DNA of 64,000 nt from Bryobacterales bacterium (GTDB lineage Bacteria > Acidobacteriota > Terriglobia > Bryobacterales > Bryobacteraceae). A model generated the notes under the pieces. The model saw nothing but the letters and a program-made list of their open reading frames with translations. It was not told the DNA's origin and did no database searches. The stretch spans positions 36,256-100,255 of the forward strand of contig JADLCT010000048.1 in NCBI GenBank assembly GCA_020847045.1, written 5' to 3'. The stretch's first letter is position 1. Each line of letters starts with the position of its first letter. The translations under genes and the position numbers were made by a program. Shown one piece after another: positions 27,555 through 37,361 of this stretch.

Positions 27555-29785
27555 TTTGCCCTCGTGTATTTGTGCCGTGTGTAGTGGTCGAAAAACCGCC
27601 GCCATTCGGACGGCGAATGCAGGCGCGCGCCGCGCAGCAGGTGCCGCGCATACGCCGCCTCGGAACTCAGTTCGCGCGCCAGACCGCGCAACGTCGCCAG
27701 AACGCCCATGCGCGCCGTGGCCCCGCCCAGGGCCGGGTCCGGTGTGGGCGCCTGACGGTCGTCCAGCGCCAGCAACGGCTCACCGCCCGACAGATACCGG
27801 AACCAGACCCGGATGGAGTCCAGCAGAATCAAGGTGACCAGCACCAGGAAGATACCGCAGACGGCGGCATCCAGACGGTTGTTGAAAATCTGCGTCTGCG
27901 TCAGCGCCACCTTGGCGGCGGGAATTTGCCCGGCCGCCAGCGCCGCCTCCAGCGCGTTGGCCTGCGCCAGAAAGCCCACGCGCGGCAGCGGCGAAAAAAT
28001 CTTCTGCCATCCGGCCGAGAAGCACACAATCACCAGCCACGTCAGAGGCAGGCAGGTGATCCACATGTACACGCCCCGGTGCATCTTCACGAGAATCGTG
28101 GTGCCGACGCACAGCGCGATGGCGGCCAGCAACTGATTGGCGATGCCGAACAGCGGCCACAGCGAGTTGATCCCTCCCAGCGGGTCGCGCACGCCCTGAA
28201 TCAGGAAGTAGCCCCAGGCGGCGACGATGGCGGCCGAGGCCCCGATCACGCCAGGCTTCCAGTTCGTGCGGCCCAGCTTGGGATGAAAATGCCCCAGCAG
28301 ATCCTGCAACATGAAACGGCCCACGCGCGTGCCCGCGTCGATGATGGTCAGAATGAACAACGCCTCGAACATGATGGCGAAGTGATACCAGAAGCCCATC
28401 AGCGCCTGGCCTCCGCCGGAGCGCACGAAAATGTGAGCCATGCCCAGAGCCAGCGAGGGCGCGCCGCCGGTTCTGTAGAACAACGATTCCTCACCCACGT
28501 CGCGGGCCAGCGAAGCCATCGTTTCGGCCGACACCGGAAAACCCCAGGAACTGATGGTGGCCACGGCCTGCTGCGCGGTGGCGCCGGCGATGCCTGCCGG
28601 TGAGTTCACGGCGAAATAGACGCCCGGTTCCAGAACACAGGCGGCGATCATGGCCATCACGGCGACGAAACTTTCCAGCGCCATCGCCCCGTAGCCCACC
28701 GGCCAGGCGTGCCACTCCTTCTCGATTAGCTTCGGCGTGGTGCCGCTGGAGATCAGGGCATGGAAGCCGGAGATGGCGCCGCAGGCGATCGTGATAAAGC
28801 AGAATGGGAACACCTTGCCGGCGAAGATCGGCCCGGTGCCGTCAGTGAAGCGCGTCAGCGGCGGCATCTGCAATTCCGGCCGCACGAAGAGAATGCCCAC
28901 ACCCAGCATCAGCACGACGCCCAGTTTGACGAACGTGGAAAGATAGTCGCGCGGAGCCAGCAGCAGCCACACCGGCAGCGCGCTCGCGAAGAAGCCATAG
29001 ATGATCACCATCCAGGCCAGCGCCAGCCCGCCATAGGTGAACCAGGGCGCCCACGCGGCGCTGCCCGCCACCCATTGCCCGGCGAAGATGCTGGCCACCA
29101 CCAGCCCGAATCCGATTACGGACACCTCCAGCACCTTGCCAGGACGGAGATAGCGGAGATACAGCCCCATAAACACGGCGATGGGCATCGTGGCGGCAAT
29201 CGTGAATGTGCCCCAGGCGGAGTCCTTCAACGCATTCACCACAACCAGCGCCACCACGGCCAGCAGAATGATCATGATCAACAGCACGGTGACCAGCGCC
29301 GTGAAACCGCCCACCTTGCCAATCTCTTCCCGCGCCATCTGTCCCAGCGATTTTCCGTCGCGGCGCATGGAGCCGAACAACACGACGAAGTCCTGCACGC
29401 AACCGCCCAGCACGGCGCCCAGGATGATCCAGAGGGTGCCGGGCAGATACCCGAACTGCGCCGCCAGCGTCGGACCCACCAGCGGACCAGGTCCCGCGAT
29501 GGCCGCGAAGTGGTGGCCGAAGACGATCCACTTGTTCGTGGGCTCGAAATCGTGGCCGTCACGAAGCCGGACGCCCGGCGTCGGCCGCGCGTCGGACAGA
29601 ATCATCACCCGCGCTGCGATGAACTTCGCATAGAACCGAAAGCCGGTCAGATAGAGACAGACGCTGGCGATCACCAGCCAGATCGAGTTCACCGGTTCTC
29701 CGCGATGCAGCGCGATTCCGGCAAAGGCGTATGCGCCCAGAACAGCTATGGCGGCCCAAATCAGACGACCGAGGGTTTTCGGCAT
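27545..29785 (-). CDS. cstA: Carbon starvation protein CstA-family transporter
   Basis: NKWIVFGHHFAAIAGPGPLVGPTLAAQFGYLPGTLWIILGAVLGGCVQDF signature. Confidence 0.93.
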   Translation of the reverse strand: MPKTLGRLIWAAIAVLGAYAFAGIALHRGEPVNSIWLVIASVCLYLTGFRFYAKFIAARVMILSDARPTPGVRLRDGHDFEPTNKWIVFGHHFAAIAGPGPLVGPTLAAQFGYLPGTLWIILGAVLGGCVQDFVVLFGSMRRDGKSLGQMAREEIGKVGGFTALVTVLLIMIILLAVVALVVVNALKDSAWGTFTIAATMPIAVFMGLYLRYLRPGKVLEVSVIGFGLVVASIFAGQWVAGSAAWAPWFTYGGLALAWMVIIYGFFASALPVWLLLAPRDYLSTFVKLGVVLMLGVGILFVRPELQMPPLTRFTDGTGPIFAGKVFPFCFITIACGAISGFHALISSGTTPKLIEKEWHAWPVGYGAMALESFVAVMAMIAACVLEPGVYFAVNSPAGIAGATAQQAVATISSWGFPVSAETMASLARDVGEESLFYRTGGAPSLALGMAHIFVRSGGGQALMGFWYHFAIMFEALFILTIIDAGTRVGRFMLQDLLGHFHPKLGRTNWKPGVIGASAAIVAAWGYFLIQGVRDPLGGINSLWPLFGIANQLLAAIALCVGTTILVKMHRGVYMWITCLPLTWLVIVCFSAGWQKIFSPLPRVGFLAQANALEAALAAGQIPAAKVALTQTQIFNNRLDAAVCGIFLVLVTLILLDSIRVWFRYLSGGEPLLALDDRQAPTPDPALGGATARMGVLATLRGLARELSSEAAYARHLLRGARLHSPSEWRRFFDHYTRHKYTRAKCC

Positions 29786-29849
29786 GAGAAGTCATTGTAC
29801 CGAGCCGGGCTTCCACCGGCGCATGCGAAAACCGGCGTGTGGCGCGCCT

Positions 29850-31244
29850 CTACTTCTTCGCCAGCCCGTCGCCCGGCTTAGGCGGCGGAAACGGGTAGGT
29901 ATCCGGCACAACCTTCACGCCCGTCGTGAACTTGTGCGGATACTTCATGCCGGATTCGTAAGTAAGTTCGATGAAGAACGCCGTATACCCTGAGGCCGGC
30001 TTCGGAACTGAACCCACATACTTCCCCTTCACGGCGGACAACGGCGTGGACTTCCAGTTCGGACCCGTGGTGGTCAACCGGAAATCACGCGCCTTCGGGT
30101 TCGTGATCTGCCACAACAGGACCTGCTTGGGCGCTCCGGCCGGACCTTCGAAGTTGGTCACCTCGATGCGGCCGTCCTTCTTGATGCGGAAGCGGAAATC
30201 GGGGCGCGGCCGGTTGGCGGTGACCGACGCCACAAACGCGGTGAGCGACTGCGGAACATCCGACGGCGAGAGGTTGTGCCGCGTGTTGGGCACATAGCGC
30301 AGGTGCTTTTCGCCGCGCAGTTGATCGAAGTAGAACTGCGAGGAGTCCGGCAGGAAGAAGTCGTCGCCCGAAGCGTTCAAAATCAGCTTGGGCATGGTGA
30401 GGCGGTCGCGGTACTCGTAAGGCTCCTCTATTTTCATCAGGTCTTTATACTGCCGCGTCCCCATCCAGCTCATGATGTGGGCATCGGTGTAGTCCTGTAT
30501 CGCCGGGGCCCAGAAACCATAGGCGCGCCAGTGGTGGATGAAGCTCGGCACGATGTTCAACAGGTCGATCACCATGGGCGCGATCGCCACCACGCGTTTA
30601 TCCGCGGCCGCCGTGGTCCAGGTGGTCCAGCCGCGCTTGGAGGCCCCCGCCACCACGAAACGGTCGACGGTAAGCCCTCCGCCTTCGCTGGTTCGCGCAA
30701 AGGCCGTCATCGTATCCATGGCGCGCACGGCGGCTTTCGTCATCGGCAGGCGCGCCGGCCACGCCGCATCGCCCGTACGCAGGTACTTGTCCCAGGTGTA
30801 GGCGATCAGGGCGTCCTCGGTGCGGTTGCGCGCCGCCGGATCATCGAGAAAACGCAATGGCTGGTTCGGCACATTGCGCAGTTCACCCACAACCATTCCG
30901 GTTTCATTGGCGATGGAGAGTAACATGGCATCGGGCTTTTCCGGCGCTGGTCGGCCATTCGCTCCTCCAGTTATAAAAAGGAGCGCAATGCCCGTTTTGA
31001 CAGCCTTGGGACGGATCACTGTCAGCCAGTGCTTCCACAGGGGACGGTCCACCTTGTCCGCGCTGAGCCAGGTTTGCGAGGCCATGTCGAGCACCGTAAC
31101 CTCCGCCCCGGCAACCTCCTTCCGCGCGGCAATCTCCCATTTGTAACCGGGGTCCGGCGCGGCGACATAACGGTCCAAAGCCGTGGCGGACGAGGCCGCC
31201 CAAACGGCGGCTTGTGAAAGTACTGCGAATAACAAAAGACGCAT
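29850..31244 (-). CDS. PhoPQ-activated pathogenicity-related (PqaA-like) protein
   Basis: TAVRAMDTMTAF...VVAGASKRGWTTWTTAAADKRVVAIAPMVID. Confidence 0.87.
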   Translation of the reverse strand: MRLLLFAVLSQAAVWAASSATALDRYVAAPDPGYKWEIAARKEVAGAEVTVLDMASQTWLSADKVDRPLWKHWLTVIRPKAVKTGIALLFITGGANGRPAPEKPDAMLLSIANETGMVVGELRNVPNQPLRFLDDPAARNRTEDALIAYTWDKYLRTGDAAWPARLPMTKAAVRAMDTMTAFARTSEGGGLTVDRFVVAGASKRGWTTWTTAAADKRVVAIAPMVIDLLNIVPSFIHHWRAYGFWAPAIQDYTDAHIMSWMGTRQYKDLMKIEEPYEYRDRLTMPKLILNASGDDFFLPDSSQFYFDQLRGEKHLRYVPNTRHNLSPSDVPQSLTAFVASVTANRPRPDFRFRIKKDGRIEVTNFEGPAGAPKQVLLWQITNPKARDFRLTTTGPNWKSTPLSAVKGKYVGSVPKPASGYTAFFIELTYESGMKYPHKFTTGVKVVPDTYPFPPPKPGDGLAKK

Positions 31245-31379
31245 GCAGAAACCATTATGCCCATGGCCAGGACGCGGCGTGGCGAATGCGCACAGCCACC
31301 GTGCCGGATGCCATGTGAAAAAAGTCCCATTACGTTCAATCGGCTAGTGGTCCTAGGCAAACGCATGCCGGGACGGTAT

Positions 31380-31448
31380 CTTGCCAAATAGGGCAAGCGC
31401 CGCACTCTGTGCCGGCGTGGAAGGAGCAGCCGGGCGACTACCGCCGGC
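31380..31448 (+). other. Hairpin-rich 5' leader of the small PEP-CTERM gene
   Basis: Consecutive stems: CTTGCC/GGCAAG (31380-31397), CGCCGCAC/GTG-CGGCG (31398-31417), GCCGG/CCGGC (31429-31448). Confidence 0.45.
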
Positions 31449-31479
31449 CGCATGTTTTCGGAGGAGAGGCAGTTGCCGT

Positions 31480-31653
31480 ATGGGCAAATGGGCAGGCTGT
31501 TTTTTGTTAGTGATCGGGGCCGGGCTGGCGCCAGGACTGGGCCAGACAGTGGACATGGTGAAAGCCGCGACAGCGGTTCCTGAGCCGGGGACCTACCTTC
31601 TAATGGGCGTGGGCCTGGTCGCATTGGGACTTCTAGGACGAACGCGCAAGTAA
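31480..31653 (+). CDS. Minimal PEP-CTERM protein (57 aa)
   Basis: MGKWAGCFLLVIGAGLAPGLGQTVDMVKAATAVPEPGTYLLMGVGLVALGLLGRTRK; followed by a strong terminator. Confidence 0.75.
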   Translation: MGKWAGCFLLVIGAGLAPGLGQTVDMVKAATAVPEPGTYLLMGVGLVALGLLGRTRK

Positions 31654-31680
31654 CTAACGGTCAGTGCAGACATGAGAAAT

Positions 31681-31712
31681 GAGCGCCGGCCTCAACCCCG
31701 GCGCTCTTTTTT
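31681..31712 (+). terminator. Rho-independent terminator
   Basis: Perfect 9-bp stem GAGCGCCGG/CCGGCGCTC followed by TTTTTT. Confidence 0.85.
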
Positions 31713-31754
31713 GTGCCCGTGATGCATTCGTGCGCTGGTTTGCGCCATCCGTTT

Positions 31755-32213
31755 GTGAACCGGGCACTCAGAGTAAAGGTTTCCCTGCTGGCCTCAGTAG
31801 CGGCTTTGCTTGCGCTGCTGGCATGCACGCACGAAACCGCCCGGCCCGCCGCCGCGCCCGCTGCCTGGGGCACATTCTGGGACAACTTTAGAAAGGCGGC
31901 CACAGCGCAGGACCGCCAGGCTCTGCGCTCTGTGATGGCGGAGCGTTTCGATTACACCTTCGGTGACGGCGCGCCCGGCGCGGATGCGGCGTTCGCTTTC
32001 TGGGACCGCCCCGAGATTCGGGGCTGGGCGGCGCTGTCCGAAACCACGTCGCGTGGCGCGGTGGACTATGCGCCGCCGGCGCAATGGGAACTGACAGGAA
32101 AAGTGAAAATCGCGCCTCCGGAGGCCACGGCGCCGGACTACCGGGGTTGGCGCGCCGTCTTTGAAGAACAGCCAGGCGGGTGGCGGTTTGTGGCGCTGTT
32201 GCAGGGAGACTGA
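31755..32213 (+). CDS. Hypothetical lipoprotein
   Basis: VKVSLLASVAALLALLAC lipobox-like signal; GTG start inferred at 31755. Confidence 0.65.
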   Translation: MNRALRVKVSLLASVAALLALLACTHETARPAAAPAAWGTFWDNFRKAATAQDRQALRSVMAERFDYTFGDGAPGADAAFAFWDRPEIRGWAALSETTSRGAVDYAPPAQWELTGKVKIAPPEATAPDYRGWRAVFEEQPGGWRFVALLQGD

Positions 32214-32248
32214 CGGGCTGGAAGCCGTCCAAGCGAGGAACCGTCCAG

Positions 32249-33283
32249 ATGAGTGATCAATGGCGTGAGATCGACATGTACCTGAAGGCTCATGGCGTGC
32301 GGATTGGCCCTCCCACCCACGGGCAAACCACGGGCGGCAAGCATTCCGAGCGGTCTTTCCACTACGCCGGAACCGCGCGCGACTATGGTTTGTGGGACAG
32401 CGACGCCGAAGCCGTGGCGCGATGCCTGCGTCCCTTGGCGGCCGCGCGAAACTCACCACTCGCCGAGCTGTTTTTCGGACCGCTGAATATCTGGTATCAG
32501 AATGGCCGCCGGGTGAGCGCCGACGATATCGGAGGCCACATGGATCACTGCCATGCGGCGCTCGTGCCCGGACGCCATCTGCCCCAGCGGAGCGCGGCCA
32601 CGCCGGTGGCGCACAAGGGAGTCACCAAAAACGCGAAACGGGCGGCTCCGGCCGCCATCCACGAACCGTGGCAGGAGATCGACGAGTTCCTGAAACGGCG
32701 CGGCGTCCGGATTGGCAGGCCCACGCGGGAGCAGACCAGCGGCGGCCGGCATTCTCCCACTTCGTACCACTACAAAGGGCTCGCGCGCGACTATGGCTTG
32801 TCGGACTCCGACGCACACGCCGTAACGCGCGCTTTGCTGCCTGTAGCGCGCGCCCACAATTCGCCGGTGTTCGAACTCTTCTTTGCTCCGCTGAACGTCT
32901 GGTACAAGTCCGGCTGCCCCATCAATGGAAATGATGTGGGAGGCCACCAGGATCATGTGCATGTGGCGCTGCACCGGGGCAGGCACCTGATCGTCGCGGG
33001 CGGCAATGGAGACGCCCAAGCTGTGGGAGGACTGCCTCACATGTCCTCGGGCGGGGCGGCGCGGGCCGCCGGCGTTCCGATTCCCGAGACGGTCGATTAC
33101 GGCTCGTGCGGACCGGCCGTTTCGCTTCTCCAAACGGAGTTGAACAACAGGGGAGGCCACCTCACCGTGGATGGACAGTTCGGCCCCAAGACCGAAGCCG
33201 CGGTGATCCATTTTCAACAGGGCCACGGACTGGTGGCCGACGGCATCGCCGGGCCGAAGACCTGGCGCGCCCTGCTCCAGTAG
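32249..33283 (+). CDS. Two tandem M15-like peptidase-type domains plus C-terminal peptidoglycan-binding domain
   Basis: Duplicated GG[KR]HS..S[FY]HY.G.ARDYG...FF.PLN.WY...GGH.DH.H.AL; C-terminal VSLLQTELNNRGGHLTVDGQFGPKTEAAVIHFQQGHGLVADGIAGPKTWRALL. Confidence 0.78.
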   Translation: MSDQWREIDMYLKAHGVRIGPPTHGQTTGGKHSERSFHYAGTARDYGLWDSDAEAVARCLRPLAAARNSPLAELFFGPLNIWYQNGRRVSADDIGGHMDHCHAALVPGRHLPQRSAATPVAHKGVTKNAKRAAPAAIHEPWQEIDEFLKRRGVRIGRPTREQTSGGRHSPTSYHYKGLARDYGLSDSDAHAVTRALLPVARAHNSPVFELFFAPLNVWYKSGCPINGNDVGGHQDHVHVALHRGRHLIVAGGNGDAQAVGGLPHMSSGGAARAAGVPIPETVDYGSCGPAVSLLQTELNNRGGHLTVDGQFGPKTEAAVIHFQQGHGLVADGIAGPKTWRALLQ

Positions 33284-33336
33284 GCCTGAGCCAGCCGCCG
33301 TTCCGCGGCCATAGGGCGATGCTACACTGGCGACAC

Positions 33337-34686
33337 ATGGAACGGAGAAGCTTTCTCAGCCTCGCCGGCGCCCTGGCCGCCACGGCCCGCGCACAATCCA
33401 ACTCCAGGCCGAACTTCCTGCTGGTTGTGCTGGACGACGCCGGTTACGGCGACTTCGGCTGCTTTGGCCAGAAGCTGATTCGCACGCCCCGGATCGACGG
33501 GCTGGCCCAGCAAGGAACCCGCTACACGGACTTCTACTGCGGCGCTCCGGTGTGCGCGCCGTCGCGTTGCGTGCTGATGACAGGTTTGCACGGCGGCCAT
33601 GCCGCCATCCGCGCCAACGCGGGCACGGTGTCCCTGCGCGACGAGGATGTCACCCTGGCCGAGATCCTGAAAAGCGCCGGATACCGCACGGGCGGCTTTG
33701 GGAAATGGGGGCTGGGTGACGCCGCCACGCCCGGCGTTCCAACGCGCCAGGGCTTTGACGAATTCTTCGGTTACCTGCACCAGGTGCACGCGCATAGTTA
33801 CTATCCTGAGTTCCTTTGGGACAACGAAACGCGCTTCGACTTACATGGAAAGTATTCGGCGGCTGTGATCGCCGAACGGAGTTTTGCGTTTCTCGAAAAA
33901 CAATCCGCGCAGCAGCCTTTCTTTCTCTACGCCTGCTACACTTTGCCGCACTCGAAGTTTGAAGGTCCCGATACGGCGCCTTATCAGGAGCAGCCGTGGC
34001 CCGAACCGGCCAAACACTACGCGGCGATGCTCACGCGCGCCGACGGCTACATCGGCCGCCTGCTCGACATCCTGCGCGAAAAGGGATTGGACCGGAACAC
34101 CATCGTCATCGCCGCCACGGACAATGGCGCGCATTCGGGCGGGGACAAGGGCTATGAACTGTTCCGGAGTAACGATGGCCTGCGCGGAGAAAAGGGCACG
34201 GTATATGAAGGCGGCATCCGCGTTCCATGCGTCGTTCGCTGGCCGGGCAAGGTGAAGGCCGGGGCGGCCAGCAGCACCCCGTGGGGCTTTGTCGATATCC
34301 TGCCGACCTTTGCCGCCCTGGCGCGCGCCCAAACGCCCGCCGGGTTGGACGGCGTCTCCATGGCCGGGTTCTTGCAAGGGGGCCCGGCGCCGCCGCACCC
34401 CTATCTCTATTGGGAACAGAACAGCTTCAACATGCAACAGCAGAAGTGGAATCCGGCGGGCCACTCGCGCGCGCTGCGCGATGGACGATGGAAAGCCGTG
34501 CGGCGCGCGGGCGGCGCCGTCGAGTTATTCGACTTGACCGCCGGCCCGGGCGAACACACCGACCTGGCCTCCAGCCACCCGGATCTTGCGCGGCGGTATG
34601 GAGCGCTGCTTGACGCGGCCCGCACCGAACCGCGAAGCCATGCGGGCGCCAGCATGCGCTTCCGCACGGAATGGAAAGCCAACTGA
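33337..34686 (+). CDS. Arylsulfatase-family protein
   Basis: CAPSR formylglycine motif in GAPVCAPSRCVLMTG; NFLLVVLDDAGYGDFGCFG. Confidence 0.92.
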   Translation: MERRSFLSLAGALAATARAQSNSRPNFLLVVLDDAGYGDFGCFGQKLIRTPRIDGLAQQGTRYTDFYCGAPVCAPSRCVLMTGLHGGHAAIRANAGTVSLRDEDVTLAEILKSAGYRTGGFGKWGLGDAATPGVPTRQGFDEFFGYLHQVHAHSYYPEFLWDNETRFDLHGKYSAAVIAERSFAFLEKQSAQQPFFLYACYTLPHSKFEGPDTAPYQEQPWPEPAKHYAAMLTRADGYIGRLLDILREKGLDRNTIVIAATDNGAHSGGDKGYELFRSNDGLRGEKGTVYEGGIRVPCVVRWPGKVKAGAASSTPWGFVDILPTFAALARAQTPAGLDGVSMAGFLQGGPAPPHPYLYWEQNSFNMQQQKWNPAGHSRALRDGRWKAVRRAGGAVELFDLTAGPGEHTDLASSHPDLARRYGALLDAARTEPRSHAGASMRFRTEWKAN

Positions 34687-35411
34687 TGGACTACTCCGGA
34701 AAGTCCAGCCCCGAGGAGATCCGCGCCCGCTTCGATGCCGATGTCGAGCGGTTCAGCAACCTGGAGACGGGCCAGGCAGCCGCCATGGATTCCGCGTTGA
34801 TGCTCGAGCTATTGGCCTCCGTCTGCCGCGCCGTGCGCCCCGAGGCCCGGGCGCTGCTGGACATCGGCTGCGGCGCGGGCAACTACACGCTGCGCCTGCT
34901 GGAGGCCCTGCCGGCCGTGCGCGCCGTCACGGCCGTGGACTTGAGCCAGCCCATGCTCGACCGCGCCCGCGAACGCGTTCTAGCCGCACGCCCAGGCCTT
35001 GCCTGGGAAGAGCGCCGGGGTGACATCCGCGAACTCGACATCGGCCGCGAACGCTTCGACTTCGCCGTGGCGGCCGCCGTGCTGCACCATCTGCGCGGCG
35101 AAGGCGAGTGGCGCATGGTGTTCCGCAAGATCCACGACGCGCTCAAACCGGGCGGCGCGGTGTGGATCGCCGACATGGTGGAGCACGCGCACCCGCCTAC
35201 GCAAGAGATTATGTGGAGCCGCTATGGCGACTACCTTGCGAGTCAACGCGACGAAGCCTACCGCGACCACGTCTTCGCCTACATCGCCAAGGAAGACACG
35301 CCGCGCCCCGCCGTCTGGCAGTTGGACCGTCTGCGGGAAGCCGGCTTCGGCCAGGTGGACATCCTGCACAAGAACGGACCCTTTGCCCTGTTCGGGGCTT
35401 ATAAGATATGA
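34686..35411 (+). CDS. Class I SAM-dependent methyltransferase
   Basis: LLDIGCGAGNYTLRLLEALP; overlaps the sulfatase stop (TGATG). Confidence 0.88.
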   Translation: MDYSGKSSPEEIRARFDADVERFSNLETGQAAAMDSALMLELLASVCRAVRPEARALLDIGCGAGNYTLRLLEALPAVRAVTAVDLSQPMLDRARERVLAARPGLAWEERRGDIRELDIGRERFDFAVAAAVLHHLRGEGEWRMVFRKIHDALKPGGAVWIADMVEHAHPPTQEIMWSRYGDYLASQRDEAYRDHVFAYIAKEDTPRPAVWQLDRLREAGFGQVDILHKNGPFALFGAYKI

Positions 35412-35438
35412 CTCCCCATGGAGGCAAGGACCACAAGT

Positions 35439-37352
35439 ATGAGTGAGGAAGCAGCGCAGCAGCAGGCGCCCGGCGCGGCGCACCAGGCGGGCCTCGGAGC
35501 GCTCACGCTGGGAGCGCTGGGCGTGGTGTTCGGCGACATAGGCACCAGCCCGCTCTACACACTGAAGGAGTGCCTGCACGCCAGCGGCGGCGATAAGGCC
35601 GCGCAGGCGGACCTGTATGGCATCCTCTCGCTGATCTTCTGGGCCATCACGCTGGTGGTCACGGTGAAGTATCTCACCTTCATTCTCCGCGCCGACAATA
35701 AAGGCGAGGGCGGCATCTTCGCGCTTCTGGCGCTGGTTCCTGAACAGTTGCGCACGGCGCGGCCGGGCATGATCTCCACGGTGGCTCTGTTCGCGGCCAT
35801 GGGCGCGGCGCTGCTGTATGGCGACGGCGTCATCACGCCCGCCATCTCGGTGTTGAGCGCGGTGGAAGGTCTGCAGGTGGCCGATCCCTCCTGGGCCTCT
35901 TACGTGGTACCGCTCAGTTGCGTCATTCTGATTGGGCTGTTCGCCATCCAGAAGCATGGCACGGGGGCTGTCGGCGTGTTCTTCGGCCCCATCATGCTGG
36001 TGTGGTTCCTGACTTTGGGAGTACTGGGTATTTACCACGTCAGTTACAATCCTGAAATTATCTTTGCCCTGTCCCCGCACTACGCGGCCGAATATTTCCT
36101 GCGGCACGGCTGGCACGGCGCGCACATTCTGTCCTCGGTGGTGCTGGCCGTAACCGGCGGCGAGGCTCTTTACGCCGACATGGGCCATTTCGGAGTGAAA
36201 CCCATCCGCCATGCGTGGCTTGGCCTGGTCATGCCGTGCCTGATTCTGGGCTACTTCGGCCAGGGGGCGCACTTACTGCGCGAGCCCGGATCGGCGGCGA
36301 ATCCCTTTTTCTCCATGGTGCCCAAGGGACCGTGGACGGTGGCCCTTGTGATCCTGTCCAGCACGGCGGCCGTAATCGCCAGCCAGGCGTTGATCTCGGG
36401 CGCTTACTCGCTCACACGGCAAGCCATGCAACTGGGCCTCTTCCCGCGCTTCGACATACGCCACACGGCGCACGACATGGAGGGGCAGGTCTACATTCCC
36501 CGCATCAATTACTTTCTCGGGTTCGGCTGCGTCGTGCTGGTGCTGGCCTTCCAGCAATCCAACCGCCTGGCGGCCGCCTATGGCATCGCCGTATCGGGAA
36601 CCATGGTAATCACCTCGGCCATGTTCTTTCTGGTGGCGCGCAAGAGCTGGGGGTGGAGCATGAGGCGCTCGCTTCTGGTGCTGCTGGCCTTTCTCGCCAT
36701 CGACCTGCCCTTCCTGCTCGCCAACATGAGTAAGTTCCATGACGGCGGATACATTCCGGTTTTGATCGGCGCGATGGTGATGGTGGTGATGGTGATCTGG
36801 AACCGCGGACGCACCCTGCTCGGCCACCGCTTCCGGTCGCGCTTCGCCTCCTGGGACGCCGCCGAGGAGCGCATGCGCAGCCGGCTGGTGACGCGCGTTC
36901 CCGGCACGGCCGTGTTCATGAACTCGAACTCCGACATGCTGCCCTGGCCGCTGGTGCGGCACGTCGAGCGCGGGCGCTCCCTGCAGGACACGGTGATCCT
37001 GGTGACGCTCCGCACGGTGGGCGATCCGGCGGTCCGGGACCAGGAAAGATACGAGTACAGGCTGCTGCCCAGCGGATTCCATCAGATCATCATGAAATTC
37101 GGTTTCATGGAGGATCCCAAGTTACTGCCCGTCCTGTTGCGCGCTGTAAAGCGGCATCATATTCCCTTCGAGGAGGATGAAGTCACTTACTATCTGGGCC
37201 GCGAAAATTTTGTAGCGTCCAATAAAGGCCAGATGGGCGAGTGGTCCGAAACCCTGTTCGCCTTCCTGCACCGCAACGCCGTCCCGGCCGACCGTTACTT
37301 CGGACTGCCGCCCCGCCAGGTGGTGGAGCTGGGCACGCAGATGGACCTGTAA
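35439..37352 (+). CDS. kup: KUP/HAK/KT-family potassium transporter
   Basis: GALGVVFGDIGTSPLYTLKECL; YGDGVITPAISVLSAVEGLQV. Confidence 0.95.
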   Translation: MSEEAAQQQAPGAAHQAGLGALTLGALGVVFGDIGTSPLYTLKECLHASGGDKAAQADLYGILSLIFWAITLVVTVKYLTFILRADNKGEGGIFALLALVPEQLRTARPGMISTVALFAAMGAALLYGDGVITPAISVLSAVEGLQVADPSWASYVVPLSCVILIGLFAIQKHGTGAVGVFFGPIMLVWFLTLGVLGIYHVSYNPEIIFALSPHYAAEYFLRHGWHGAHILSSVVLAVTGGEALYADMGHFGVKPIRHAWLGLVMPCLILGYFGQGAHLLREPGSAANPFFSMVPKGPWTVALVILSSTAAVIASQALISGAYSLTRQAMQLGLFPRFDIRHTAHDMEGQVYIPRINYFLGFGCVVLVLAFQQSNRLAAAYGIAVSGTMVITSAMFFLVARKSWGWSMRRSLLVLLAFLAIDLPFLLANMSKFHDGGYIPVLIGAMVMVVMVIWNRGRTLLGHRFRSRFASWDAAEERMRSRLVTRVPGTAVFMNSNSDMLPWPLVRHVERGRSLQDTVILVTLRTVGDPAVRDQERYEYRLLPSGFHQIIMKFGFMEDPKLLPVLLRAVKRHHIPFEEDEVTYYLGRENFVASNKGQMGEWSETLFAFLHRNAVPADRYFGLPPRQVVELGTQMDL

Positions 37353-37361
37353 GCCGCGCGC

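Noticed and set aside
31380-31448. Cobalamin riboswitch (AGCCGGGCGACTACCGCC resembles a B12 box)
   Set aside because: The other conserved cobalamin-riboswitch core segments are not visible, so only a generic structured-leader call is made.
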